A stretch of 44,374 nt of DNA from Chloroflexota bacterium. GTDB lineage: Bacteria > Chloroflexota > Ktedonobacteria > Ktedonobacterales > Ktedonobacteraceae. The translations under genes were made by a program, and so were the position numbers. The stretch covers positions 1-44,374 of the forward strand of contig VBHI01000200.1 of assembly GCA_005881495.1 (NCBI GenBank), given 5' to 3'. Below the pieces are notes generated by a model, which searched no databases, was not told the origin of the DNA, and saw only the letters and a program-made list of their open reading frames with translations. Of the stretch, positions 1 to 8,142 are shown piece after piece (position 1 is the first letter of the stretch; every line of letters begins with the position of its first letter).

Positions 1-247
1 AGTGGGTAAAGGAGCGATGCAGACGTTTGAGGGTGGTATCCACGACCACAGCAGGCAAATCAGGATGAGCCTCTTTGCCGTGGCGCTTATCTTGTTCGTA
101 CAGATGCATCTGTTTGCCTGTTGCCTGGTAGTGCGTGATAAGCTCTTCCAGACAGGCATTGTACATCTTGCGCGATGCCATCAGCGTATTCATCAAGGCT
201 TGTTCTTGTGCCCTGGTTGGACGAAGGCGATACTCAAATGTCCTCAT
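1..247 (-). CDS. tnpB: TnpB-type RNA-guided nuclease/transposase, N-terminal part, cut by the window edge
   Basis: On the minus strand an ATG at 247 opens a frame that stays open to the left edge (82 codons), so the gene is truncated by the window. The product begins MRTFEYRLRPTRAQEQAL and continues with a short helical segment containing ASRKMYNACLEELITHY. This is the typical N-terminal helix-turn-helix opening of OrfB/TnpB proteins of IS200/IS605-type elements. TnpB is known as an RNA-guided DNA nuclease that helps such elements persist; none of its RuvC motifs can be seen here because they lie beyond the edge. A good promoter sits directly upstream (254-282) with the -10 box only six bases from the ATG, suggesting a leaderless mRNA. 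No TnpA (Y1 transposase) gene is visible. It is not an obvious close copy of the other tnpB at 40704-41779, as the N-termini differ clearly. Confidence 0.8.
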   Translation of the reverse strand, partial: MRTFEYRLRPTRAQEQALMNTLMASRKMYNACLEELITHYQATGKQMHLYEQDKRHGKEAHPDLPAVVVDTTLKRLHRSFTH

Positions 248-253
248 GCTCAG

Positions 254-282
254 ATGATAGCGTGTTTTGACTATATAGTCAA
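254..282 (-). promoter_or_regulatory. Sigma-70-type promoter of the left tnpB
   Basis: Read on the minus strand: -35 TTGACT (277-282), a 17-nt spacer, and -10 TATCAT (254-259). The predicted start of transcription falls on or next to the A of the ATG at 247, so there is no room for a ribosome binding site. The -35 overlaps the palindrome GACTATATAGTC (269-280), which may belong to the left end of the element. Confidence 0.55.
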
Positions 283-315
283 GGCAAGGGCTAAAGCCAC
301 ACACGCCTCCCCACT

Positions 316-329
316 GCCATTGAAATGGC
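316..329. repeat. Short palindrome between tnpB and the permease remnant
   Basis: GCCATT-GA-AATGGC is a small perfect inverted repeat in the 177-bp gap between the tnpB start and the permease remnant. It could be part of an IS200/IS605-type end, which are marked by subterminal hairpins, but the boundaries of the element cannot be fixed from one copy. Confidence 0.3.
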
Positions 330-424
330 GTGGCTTGCGGCGGCCTAAAGCCCGATCTCTGTCATCTTTCGTCAGCTTCAATTGTTTAACGAGCTTTTCG
401 TCTCCACGACTGTCGTCTGCGCCA

Positions 425-634
425 TCAGCCTTTGACACTGCCGGCCCCCAGTCCACCACGCCAGAAGCGCTGCAAGAGAATACAGCCAATCAGCAGCGGG
501 ATCGAGGAGATCAAGGCCCCCGTCACGATCAGATTGTAGATGGTCTGCGTATTGGCCCCCGCATTGGAGGCCGTCACATTCCAGCTCTGTAAGCCCACCG
601 TGATCGGAAACAGACTGGGGTCACTGACTGACAC
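425..634 (-). pseudogene. C-terminal remnant of a carbohydrate ABC transporter permease (MalG type)
   Basis: The 69-codon frame contains LQSWNVTASNAGANTQTIYN, a hydrophobic stretch (LIVTGALISSIPLLIGCILL) and ends QRFWRGGLGAGSVKG. The ending (QR-x5-GL-x-GSVKG) is the characteristic C-terminus of inner-membrane permeases of binding-protein-dependent sugar transporters, which are normally about 270-300 residues long. The upstream part, including the EAA loop that contacts the ATPase, is missing: in frame above 634 there is only a short non-homologous stretch and then a TGA near 675. It is therefore a broken gene, probably cut during rearrangement by the neighbouring transposon. The adjacent GH57-like glycosidase may once have belonged to the same sugar-uptake cluster; that is inference. 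Confidence 0.65.
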
Positions 635-721
635 CAGACTGATTCTATCCAGGCTGTCTGTGCCAACTGAGTCTGGTCATGTCTCGGGCTTGCAGGGACG
701 GGCAGAACTCACCCCCACTGC

Positions 722-746
722 AAGCCCCTGGTTTAATCCAGGGGTT
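722..746. other. Perfect hairpin at the 3' end of the GH57-like gene (terminator or transposon end)
   Basis: CCCCTGG (725-731) pairs with CCAGGGG (738-744) around a six-base loop, with two or three further pairs outside. The stop codon of the minus-strand gene (746-748) abuts it. On the plus strand the hairpin is followed by TTCATGAC, reminiscent of right ends of IS200/IS605-type elements, and transposon debris lies next to it. No U-tract follows on the minus strand, so a transposon end is at least as likely as a terminator. Confidence 0.45.
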
Positions 747-2227
747 CATGACTCTTGTGGCAGTGGCGGTAACAGCCCCCCTTGTACCACAGGCAATTGG
801 CGGTAGAGGTCAGCACCTGTCAGACCGGTGCGCCAGCTTTTAGCTGGCGCCAGGTCTCGCAAAAAGTCACATTGAAGATCTATTCCTAACGCCTGCCACG
901 TAAGGCTGATGGCGCGTTGTGCAAAAGCAATAGCGTTGCGCGGCTCAATCCTATCCAAATCTTCAAAGAAAAAGCCGCAGCTCGTAAAACTATATTGGTG
1001 GTAAAATTGCGCCTCCAGCAGCAGTCGTGTACGTTCCGCTAGCTCTGGATTCTCTAACAAGCGATCTTCCTTACCGTATTGCGCCCAGAAGCTCTCAGGT
1101 GTCACCCAGCCATTATGCAGTTCAAGGTAAGCATTCCGTGCCGCCCATGGATCAACCAGCGTCTCACCCGCGTATCGCTCAAAGAGTTGATCGCTACGGC
1201 GCGCCAACTTATCCAATGCCCCGCGCAGTTCTCCCTTCCAACTACTATCACCCTCGGTACATTCACAGCCTGTATCCCATCGTGCCACCCCGTGACCGCA
1301 ACTCCAGGCGCTGGGCACGCGTAATTCCACTTCTTTCGTGGCAGGGTACATTTGTAGGTAGCGCTCCAGCGTACATACTTCAAAGCCATAGGCTGGCGCA
1401 CCCGTCTGTAACAGATGGGTCATGAACTTATCGCGCCAGGGCCTATGATGTCCATACAGTTCACCGTCTGTGGCGATAAGTATCAGTTGTGCTTCCCCTG
1501 CATCGCTTTTGCTCTTGACAAGTTGACCCGGCAAGTAGGAAGCCGCAAAGAGGTCTGCATTGCTGGTGGTATTCCAGTCAAAAGAGACTCCTCCTGATAA
1601 TGGTGAGTTATAGAAGAAGACGGAGATACTGCGGCCCCCAAACAATCGCACAACGTATGGCTCCGAAGAGTCAACCGGCGTAGCAGCCTGCCAGGGCGCC
1701 AATGCCGTATAGACAACCCCGTGTTGCGCCAGCAGATCCAGGCTCTCCAGATCTACAGCCGTTTCCGCCAGCCACATCCCACGAGCATCATGCCCATAAC
1801 GCTGGCGAAAGTCCCGCAGCCCCCACAGAATCTGTGTGTTTTTATCGCGTGTGTTTGCCAATGGGAGAATGGTATGGTTATAAGCCTGTGCCAGGGCATT
1901 TCCCACCCCATGGCGCGTCCTATGTTCATGTTCAGCCGCAATAATTTTCTGGTAAACTGAGGGATGATGGCCCTCCAACCACGCGGCCAACGTCGGACCC
2001 AGATCGTAACTAATAGAGGCAAAATTGCCCGCCTCGGCGTTGGGACGATAACATTCAGCAGTAATCTTCTCGTTAAAATTAGCGTAAGGAGTCGCTCCAG
2101 GTTCGACCGGAATGATGCCAGTGAAAGGATTTTCGCGCGGGGGCTGATAAAAATGCCCGTGCAAGCAGAGGTAGGCACGACCCGTTTGTGGGATTATGGC
2201 AGAGTCCTCAATAGTATTTTTAATCAT
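746..2227 (-). CDS. Glycoside hydrolase family 57-type protein (DUF3536-like)
   Basis: Predicted 493-residue cytosolic carbohydrate-active enzyme. Near the N-terminus HGHFYQPP (residues 23-30) matches the first conserved GH57 motif (HxxxQPP). MWLAE (151-155) is the region that carries the nucleophile Glu in GH57 enzymes, here Glu155, and IATDGELYGHH (251-261) matches the motif with the conserved Asp/Glu pair. GH57 members act on alpha-glucans (amylases, branching enzymes, 4-alpha-glucanotransferases); which reaction this one performs cannot be told. The ATG at 2227 is preceded by AAAGGTGGT at good distance, so I prefer it over the upstream start at 2284. The stop is directly followed by a hairpin. 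Single gene on the minus strand, not tightly coupled to its neighbours. A role in glycogen or maltodextrin turnover is plausible but not proven. Confidence 0.8.
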   Translation of the reverse strand: MIKNTIEDSAIIPQTGRAYLCLHGHFYQPPRENPFTGIIPVEPGATPYANFNEKITAECYRPNAEAGNFASISYDLGPTLAAWLEGHHPSVYQKIIAAEHEHRTRHGVGNALAQAYNHTILPLANTRDKNTQILWGLRDFRQRYGHDARGMWLAETAVDLESLDLLAQHGVVYTALAPWQAATPVDSSEPYVVRLFGGRSISVFFYNSPLSGGVSFDWNTTSNADLFAASYLPGQLVKSKSDAGEAQLILIATDGELYGHHRPWRDKFMTHLLQTGAPAYGFEVCTLERYLQMYPATKEVELRVPSAWSCGHGVARWDTGCECTEGDSSWKGELRGALDKLARRSDQLFERYAGETLVDPWAARNAYLELHNGWVTPESFWAQYGKEDRLLENPELAERTRLLLEAQFYHQYSFTSCGFFFEDLDRIEPRNAIAFAQRAISLTWQALGIDLQCDFLRDLAPAKSWRTGLTGADLYRQLPVVQGGLLPPLPQES

Positions 2228-2402
2228 ATGACCACCTTTCTGGTAAACAACAGAATCGGCACTGTCACTACCAGAGCAAAGCAAAGATTCCCTTTATCTA
2301 GTCTAACGAATAGAACTGGTTACAAAGATTCGCTTCATGCTCTCTTTAATTCGTATGCTGCACTATAAAAACGTATTCTATATGCAAATTGGAGGCGATT
2401 AT

Positions 2403-2437
2403 AACCTGGGAGGGCGCAAACTGCGTCCTCCCAGGTT
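2403..2437. terminator. Hairpin downstream of the HNH gene
   Basis: AACCTGGGAGG (2403-2413) pairs with CCTCCCAGGTT (2427-2437) in an 11-bp perfect stem, with a further short GC pairing inside. It lies nine bases beyond the stop codon of the minus-strand HNH gene. There is no clear U-tract after it, so it may act as a weak or factor-dependent terminator or as an mRNA 3' stabiliser. Confidence 0.5.
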
Positions 2438-2445
2438 TAACAGAC

Positions 2446-2994
2446 TTACGCGCTTAATCCGTGCAGCCTGCCGCCACCCTGGGCACTCAAGATGAACTCC
2501 TCGTAAGCTTCGCGCAACTTAGGGTAACGCAGCAGAAAGAAGCCTGCATACTCCTGCGACAACGGACGAGGCTGGCGCAATAGGCGCATATTCACTTCTT
2601 TCAAAAGGCGATTCCCCTTCTTGCCATTGCAATGTTTGCAAGAGGCTACGAGATTTTCCCACGTGCTTTTACCGCCACGTGAACGCGGGATAACATGATC
2701 AAGCGTCAGATCGCGGCTACGTTTCCCGCAATACTGGCACGTTTCATCATCGCGTAGCAGGATATTCGCCCGAGACGGCTGAAGAGCCACACGAGGCACC
2801 CGTACATTGGCCAACAACTGCACAATAACGGGCCGTTCCAGCTCAAGACGTCGAGCTTCAATACTCTCTTCGATCAAACTACGAACACTCTCGTCTACGA
2901 AGGTGACTTTCTGTTTGGAAAGAAGCACAATGAGACGACGCTCAGGGATGACCGAGAGAGGCTGTAGTGAGGAATTCAATACAAGAACAGGCAT
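2446..2994 (-). CDS. HNH endonuclease family protein
   Basis: A 182-residue protein with an N-terminal beta-rich part (VLVLNSSLQPLSVIPERRLI) typical of the stand-alone bacterial HNH proteins, then the nuclease motif: CQYCG (Cys86, Cys89), LDHVIPRSRGG (Asp99-His100), the ENL turn (Asn114) and CKHCN (Cys119, Cys122). The four cysteines should bind a structural zinc, and His100 is the expected general base. Such proteins are widespread single-gene nucleases of unknown in-vivo target; no intron, methylase or phage packaging genes lie beside it. The start at 2994 is chosen because GAGGAAAGGAAG precedes the ATG and because the preceding 31 codons back to 3087 look non-conserved and Ser/Ala rich. 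A hairpin follows the gene. Confidence 0.85.
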   Translation of the reverse strand: MPVLVLNSSLQPLSVIPERRLIVLLSKQKVTFVDESVRSLIEESIEARRLELERPVIVQLLANVRVPRVALQPSRANILLRDDETCQYCGKRSRDLTLDHVIPRSRGGKSTWENLVASCKHCNGKKGNRLLKEVNMRLLRQPRPLSQEYAGFFLLRYPKLREAYEEFILSAQGGGRLHGLSA

Positions 2995-3384
2995 GGATGG
3001 CTTCCTTTCCTCTCTGTCAGAGCCGATAATCACAGCAGACAGCGAGGAAGAAGCGGAGGCGCAGGATAGGGAAGGGAAGTGACCCACCCCTCAGCTTCTA
3101 TTGCCGTCTGTGGCGACGACTAGTTGGATACGGATACAAGCGCCTTGCACGTCCAGGTGAGCATGGCACAACGGTACGTAGACTACTTATTGGTCGGTCT
3201 ATAGATAGATCGCCATAAGCAGGCATCAGATCACAACATCCTGCAAAAGCAGTTGGATGTATCTGATACGTCCGCATTCCAAAACTCCTTACACTTTCTT
3301 CTGTAACCTGATAACGTTTCGCGACACTTCTTAGCTTGCAGTTCCCTTATGCGGGTGAACATCAAGGAATTAAGTGTGCCATCC
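2995..3384. other. Intergenic stretch upstream of the HNH gene
   Basis: About 390 bp between the HNH start and the tRNA gene. It should hold the HNH promoter on the minus strand and the 3' end of the tRNA transcript. Apart from the SD just upstream of 2994, I see no convincing -35/-10 pair, terminator or repeat. Confidence 0.4.
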
Positions 3385-3461
3385 TGGTCGGGGTGAGAGG
3401 ACTTGAACCTCCGACCTCAGCGTCCCGAACGCTGCGCGCTAGCCGACTGCGCTACACCCCG
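3385..3461 (-). tRNA. tRNA-Pro (anticodon CGG)
   Basis: The minus strand folds into a complete 77-nt cloverleaf. The acceptor stem is CGGGGTG/CACCCCG with discriminator A and an encoded CCA end. The D-arm is closed by GCGC. The anticodon stem is CAGCG/CGCTG around loop TTCGGGA, giving anticodon CGG, which reads the proline codon CCG. The T-arm is GGAGG-TTCAAGT-CCTCT. The 5' end is at 3461. A possible promoter lies about 115 nt upstream (TTGCGA, 18 nt, TATACT near 3577). Confidence 0.95.
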
Positions 3462-3625
3462 GTTTGACAATCCGTGCAAGTACTTTTTAACTAACCCTAC
3501 AATGGACTATAATAATTGTGCCAGTTACACCTGCGCATTGCTGCTGAGCGATTCTAGCACATTCCCTGCTCAAGTGTAGTATAGCATACGTCGTCAAGAT
3601 TTCGCAATAGGAGAAAAGGCTCGTT

Positions 3626-5146
3626 TTATCCGCTCGATAAAAGCACATAGAACAATATCAGGCAGCCAAATGCCAGGTAGATTGCGCCAAAGACATAACC
3701 CATAGCCATGCCGGTCGTCGCTATTTCTTTCGACCACGATAAGCCTGAATTTGCCCTGGCTCTGCGCTTGCCTATATGTCCAAAGATAACTGCGAGAACT
3801 GCTGGCACAAGTGCCACCACAAAAGGTATAAAAATGGTAAATGAAAAATTGTCTATACCAAAGTACAATCCCAAAAAAGAAGATCCTATGAAAGAGAAGA
3901 CGGGTAACACTATGCTCAGAATAGCCAGGGAGACGCTGGCAACAGCCATAGGATTCCCTCTTTTTTGAGCCGTAGAACCTCTATATACTGTAGGGGTTGT
4001 TGAAGTGCCGCCTGTACCTGGAGCAGTCCAACCCAACTGGGTCAGCCTTCCCATATTCATTGCTCCCGCTACCATAGGTACCGCAGCCCCTGCCCCCATA
4101 ACAGCATCCAACGTCTGCACTGGTGGCTGTAGTGACTGCGCGACAGTTGCCGCTGTTACCGGCGGTTGCGCCCCCCGCAGTCCTCTGGCCGGCAGACCTT
4201 GCCAGTGTTGCATGGACCAGGATTGAGCGATGCGTTGTAACTTCTCTTTCACAATGGTGATGCTCTCAGGCCGCTTTGCTGCATCCATCTGCACCATTTG
4301 CACAATCAGTTCCTCAAGATCGCAAAGCTCAGGCTGATCCTCTACTTGCAAAGAAGCAAAGCGAAAAGGCATCTGCGAGGGATCATCTCCTGTTAACAAT
4401 TGATGCAGCAACACGCCAAGACCATAGATATCAGAACGCGGAGTTGTTTGCGCTTTCCCATATTGCTCTGGCGCGGCATAACCGGGAGAGCCGAAGGGTA
4501 TGGTATCTTTAGCCTGCCCCGGCTTAAAGTGTCGTGCAATACCAAAGTCAATGAGAGCAATGCCCCCGCCAGGCCTGAGTATAACATTGGCAGGTTTGAG
4601 ATCGCGAAAAATAATGGCTGGCTGACGCGAGTGCAGGTACTCAAGCACAACGCTGAGCATTATGCCGATCTCAAGTACTTCGCCGGTGGCAAGCCGGGAT
4701 TCCGGCATCGTCTCCAGGTGTTTCTCAAGTGTTATCCCTTCGATGAAATCCATCACCAGGTACCAGCACTCGCTGTCCGAGAAGTGGTCGTAAATGCGCG
4801 GAAGATTGGGATGCTTCAGGCCAGATAACACGGTCATTTCGCGGTTAAATGCCTCCGTGGCCTCAATTACTTCTTGAGGCCTCAAGCCGCCCAACGTGAT
4901 CGCCTTGATAGCCACCGTATGCTCATCCTGGAGGGTATCTACGGCTTTATAGACGGCGCTGAAGCCTCCCTCGCCTACCTGGGAAAGAATACGATAGCGC
5001 TGGTGCAGCAATTGATGCCTATTCATCGTCGCCTTTTGCAACAGCGGTGCCGTAATTTTCAAAGATAGCCCACAAGCAAAGCACACTCCAGCATCTACTG
5101 GATTGGCCGCTCCGCAGCGTAAACAATAGCGATCAGCTATGATCAT
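3626..5146 (-). CDS. Membrane-anchored Ser/Thr protein kinase with N-terminal zinc ribbon
   Basis: A 506-residue Hanks-type (PknB-like) kinase. An N-terminal zinc ribbon has Cys8/Cys11 and Cys22/Cys25. The kinase domain spans about residues 51-310: glycine loop GEGGFSAVY (58-66), VAIK lysine Lys81, catalytic loop FRDLKPAN with Asp182 and Asn187, DFG Asp200, and the activation-segment end PGYAAPE (221-227). It should therefore be active, although the usual His of HRD is Phe. After a Pro/Thr/Ala-rich linker the C-terminus holds three or four membrane segments (about 400-505), resembling DUF4190-type domains, with a basic loop GKRRARA. The kinase thus faces the cytoplasm without an extracellular PASTA sensor. 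It lies 108 bp downstream of ychF on the same strand. Substrates are unknown; the FHA protein at the right end is a candidate phospho-Thr reader of this class of kinase, by family knowledge only. Confidence 0.88.
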   Translation of the reverse strand: MIIADRYCLRCGAANPVDAGVCFACGLSLKITAPLLQKATMNRHQLLHQRYRILSQVGEGGFSAVYKAVDTLQDEHTVAIKAITLGGLRPQEVIEATEAFNREMTVLSGLKHPNLPRIYDHFSDSECWYLVMDFIEGITLEKHLETMPESRLATGEVLEIGIMLSVVLEYLHSRQPAIIFRDLKPANVILRPGGGIALIDFGIARHFKPGQAKDTIPFGSPGYAAPEQYGKAQTTPRSDIYGLGVLLHQLLTGDDPSQMPFRFASLQVEDQPELCDLEELIVQMVQMDAAKRPESITIVKEKLQRIAQSWSMQHWQGLPARGLRGAQPPVTAATVAQSLQPPVQTLDAVMGAGAAVPMVAGAMNMGRLTQLGWTAPGTGGTSTTPTVYRGSTAQKRGNPMAVASVSLAILSIVLPVFSFIGSSFLGLYFGIDNFSFTIFIPFVVALVPAVLAVIFGHIGKRRARANSGLSWSKEIATTGMAMGYVFGAIYLAFGCLILFYVLLSSG

Positions 5147-5254
5147 GCGACTTACCTAACTCCTCACTTTGACGAGCTAAAAAAGTAGTCCTCTATAGAG
5201 TATAGACGAAATTCTTATCATAAAAGTAGGGGCGAATGACCCATCTTTTGCAGC

Positions 5255-6430
5255 TTATTTCCCGATGTTAAAGCGAAAATGAGCGATATCGCCGTCTCGT
5301 ATGACGTAATCTTTCCCCTCAAGCCGGACCAATCCCTTTTTCATAGCGGCAGCGAACGAACCGCACTCCATAAAATCCTCAAAGCGCGTCACTTCCGCGC
5401 GAATAAAACCCCGTTCGATATCCGAATGGATCTTTCCCGCTGCTTCTGGCGCCTTCGCACCCTTCGTCACTGTCCAGGCGCGCACCTCGTCCTCGCCCGC
5501 CGTCAAAAATGTGATCAGATTCAGTAGTCGATAGCCGACCTGAATGACGCGATCAGTTCCTAGTTGTGGGAGTCCAAGCGACTCCAGGTACTCGTGGGCA
5601 TCTTCTTCGGACAGTTCCGCTAGCTCGGCCTCCAGCCGCGCGGAGACAGCAACAACCTCAGCCCCCTCAGCTTTGGCACGATTAGCAACGATCGCGATCC
5701 CTTTCAGCTCACCTTCCAGGCTATCGATATCCACGTCCTCACCACCAGCTATACGTTCCAGCACATCATTCGCGGCTCCCAAAACATCCTCACTGACATT
5801 CAACACAAACATACGTGGCTTCAAAGTCAGCAGAAAAAGCTCATCCAGCACTGCATGATCCTGCGCGAGTAGCTCAACCTGATCGATCATCCTCAGTTCG
5901 TTGAGCGCTTCTTGCAGCAGATGCAGCACCTCTAATTCTTGTACATATTTCTTTTCACCAGATTTCGCAGCCTTCTTTGTGCGCTCGATACGCCTCTCTA
6001 CCGTCGCGAGATCGGTCAAAGCCAGTTCGGCATACAGGCTGTCCAGGTCACGATTCGGATCAATATCACCATAAATGTGTGGAACGTTGCTATTCGCAAA
6101 AGTACGCAGTACAATCGCCAGTGCATCGGCGTTGCGAATATGCCCCAGGAATTCCGCGCTCAATCCTTCGCGTTTCTCCTTGTGTGCTTGTGCTGCCTGT
6201 CCCATACCCGCTACATCCACAAACTCTACTGTTGTGGGTGTGACCTTCTTTGGCTTAAATATATCCGCCAGCGGCTGCAACCGCGCATCTGGCACCTGGA
6301 CAACCGCCAGATTTGCTTGCACAGTACTTGTCGCATAGCCGCTTATCGGTGCGCCAGCCTTCGTTAACGCATTGAATAACGTCGTCTTCCCACTTTGTGG
6401 CAAACCAATAATACCTATAGTAAGAGCCAT
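5255..6430 (-). CDS. ychF: Ribosome-associated GTPase/ATPase YchF (OLA1 family)
   Basis: A 391-residue protein with the full YchF layout. The P-loop is GLPQSGKTT (residues 9-17), switch II is DVAGM, a coiled-coil insertion (about 130-200) follows, and a C-terminal TGS-like domain ends with the conserved stretch FIRAEVTRFEDF and DYVIRDGDIAHFRFN. YchF/OLA1 proteins bind ribosomes and tend to prefer ATP over GTP because the G4 motif is altered; they affect stress responses. Length and motifs match the family, so the call is firm. The start is supported by GAAGGAA nine bases upstream. The kinase gene follows 108 bp downstream on the same strand and may be cotranscribed. Confidence 0.95.
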   Translation of the reverse strand: MALTIGIIGLPQSGKTTLFNALTKAGAPISGYATSTVQANLAVVQVPDARLQPLADIFKPKKVTPTTVEFVDVAGMGQAAQAHKEKREGLSAEFLGHIRNADALAIVLRTFANSNVPHIYGDIDPNRDLDSLYAELALTDLATVERRIERTKKAAKSGEKKYVQELEVLHLLQEALNELRMIDQVELLAQDHAVLDELFLLTLKPRMFVLNVSEDVLGAANDVLERIAGGEDVDIDSLEGELKGIAIVANRAKAEGAEVVAVSARLEAELAELSEEDAHEYLESLGLPQLGTDRVIQVGYRLLNLITFLTAGEDEVRAWTVTKGAKAPEAAGKIHSDIERGFIRAEVTRFEDFMECGSFAAAMKKGLVRLEGKDYVIRDGDIAHFRFNIGK

Positions 6431-6795
6431 ATCTCTGCTATTCCTTCTCTACGTTTAACTCTCCTGAAAAATATAGTGCATTTTCACTCTGTAGCTTGAA
6501 CTATTCGAAAGTACTTCTATCCAATCTATTTTACTACGTCTCGCCAATGTTAGCACGCTTTTCATCATTCAGCAGTGTGGGATTGAGCATAACTCGGCGA
6601 GATTTTTAATGAAGCACAGAATCTGAGGAGCCCGCCACGGAAGTCCTTAGCAAGACTTTACCCATTGGCAAGCCAAAAGAGGAAAAGCAGCTTAGCCTTC
6701 TTTCACACCTGACTGCGAGAAAGGACGAGAGATGCTATAACTGCCTGAAGAGATGATATCCCTCTTGAAACATTAGGAGAGACGCTTACATACGG
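6431..6795. other. Intergenic region upstream of ychF
   Basis: A 365-bp gap between the ychF start and the end of the next minus-strand gene. It must contain the ychF promoter; a TATATT near 6470 on the minus strand could be a -10, but the matching -35 is poor. I see no gene and no strong hairpin. Confidence 0.35.
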
Positions 6796-8142
6796 TTATT
6801 GGCTCAGTACCGTCTGTATTGCTTCCATTGCCATACCCGAAGCTTCCACACTTATCCAATTTTCTTTCCCCTTATAAAGCGACCAGTTGGGATTAAGTTC
6901 AGCCATCCATCCGGCAACAGGAGGAGCGAAAAAGGAACTTTTTACCGCTCTGATCATATCTGCCTCAAAGGAAGCATAACGATTGTGAAAGATAGCGTTT
7001 GCCTCGTGAAGGGCTTGCAAGACAGCAAACTGGCGCATTTCTTTTCTGCTGGTATCTACACTGCCCGTATCGAGCAAAAATTTATAGTAGATGCCGCCAT
7101 TTTTCAGGTCACGAAGACCCGTTGCAGGATTAGCGATTTCGTCCAGCATCTGCTTGGCCACCGAGAGATACGCCTGATTGTTGGTGTACACACCAGCTTT
7201 TAGCAGCGCATCGATTTCTTGTCCATAATCACCGGGTTTGGCTTCCCAGTTCCAGATTGTACCCTGACAAACAATCCTGGCGAAGAGATGATATTTGCTG
7301 ACGAATGCTTGCTGCATAATACTACTAACTTCACGCGCACCTGCCTGCATCCACGCCTGGTTACTAAACCTTTTCCCTGCATCAATAAGTGCGAGGCCAT
7401 TCTCCAGGTTTTGGTCAACACGATACCCATCTGGACAGGTTGGGGCATTTGCCGCTGTTGAATCATTAACAGGGCCATGGGGAACGCCCATTGCAGGGTC
7501 AATTCCCTTGTACACAGCTGCGGCCCAGTTCTCCATAGCGTTCGTCCAATACACAGTATTACCCGAGTATTGAGCTAAACGTTGGAATAGGAAGTAAATC
7601 CAGCCTTTAGGCAGAGTTGAGCGACCCCATTCAGCTTTGACCGTTGGGAGCAAACGAGCAATAGCTGCTTGCTGAGAGGTATCACCCGGATGACGCGCTT
7701 CGTACCAAACCATGACTTCATAGTCCCGCAGATCATTTTGTCCATCATGGTACGGATTTTGTTGCGCGTACGGGTTATTCCGATACCAGTTAATGTGCAC
7801 ACCCTGGTTTGCGGTATCCCACCCATATTGCGTGATACTATCAAGCGTTTGCCTTACCATCTTATCAAGTTCTGTTGAGGCAATAGGTGTTTGCTTAGAA
7901 GTGACTGTTATTGCAAAGGGTGCTTGCGTCGAAGGAGAATTCGAACCAGTGTTATTTGATGTATACTTCGCATGGAGGCCATTTTGTACCATAAAAGAGA
8001 TAATAGGGATCATAACGAGAATAATAACAAGAAACATAATAGGAAAGGCATACCTGGAAGTAGAAAGACGAAAAAGAAATCCCTTGCTTGTGTGAGAAGG
8101 ATAGTCCACCTTTCTAGCTTGCTGTTTATTAAAACCACTCAT
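6796..8142 (-). CDS. Membrane-anchored extracytoplasmic protein, probable alpha/alpha-toroid carbohydrate-active enzyme
   Basis: A 448-residue protein with a basic cytosolic tail, one transmembrane anchor (about 31-53), a Ser/Thr/Asn-rich linker and a large outer domain. The domain is helical and rich in aromatic residues (HINWYRNNPYAQQNPYHDG; WGRSTLPKGWIYFLFQRLA; IWNWEAKPGDYGQEIDALL), in the style of six-hairpin glycosidases and polysaccharide lyases. I cannot name the family or point to certain catalytic residues; conserved-looking acids include the DYGQEID region. The start at 8142 is chosen because GGAGGT lies five bases upstream; an open frame continues to 8247 without a better site. It is divergent from the glycosyltransferase operon at 8636, so a role in trimming or remodelling the surface polysaccharide is a reasonable inference. 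Confidence 0.6.
   Translation of the reverse strand: MSGFNKQQARKVDYPSHTSKGFLFRLSTSRYAFPIMFLVIILVMIPIISFMVQNGLHAKYTSNNTGSNSPSTQAPFAITVTSKQTPIASTELDKMVRQTLDSITQYGWDTANQGVHINWYRNNPYAQQNPYHDGQNDLRDYEVMVWYEARHPGDTSQQAAIARLLPTVKAEWGRSTLPKGWIYFLFQRLAQYSGNTVYWTNAMENWAAAVYKGIDPAMGVPHGPVNDSTAANAPTCPDGYRVDQNLENGLALIDAGKRFSNQAWMQAGAREVSSIMQQAFVSKYHLFARIVCQGTIWNWEAKPGDYGQEIDALLKAGVYTNNQAYLSVAKQMLDEIANPATGLRDLKNGGIYYKFLLDTGSVDTSRKEMRQFAVLQALHEANAIFHNRYASFEADMIRAVKSSFFAPPVAGWMAELNPNWSLYKGKENWISVEASGMAMEAIQTVLSQ

Noticed and set aside
2..592. Plus-strand open frame of 196 codons
   Set aside because: It is antisense to the tnpB start and the permease remnant, both of which have recognisable protein motifs on the minus strand.
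540..806. Plus-strand frame of 88 codons over the transposon-like hairpin
   Set aside because: No SD, no recognisable motif, and it overlaps the permease remnant and the GH57-like gene end.
1027..1425. Plus-strand frame of 132 codons
   Set aside because: Antisense to the GH57-like gene, without SD or family motifs.
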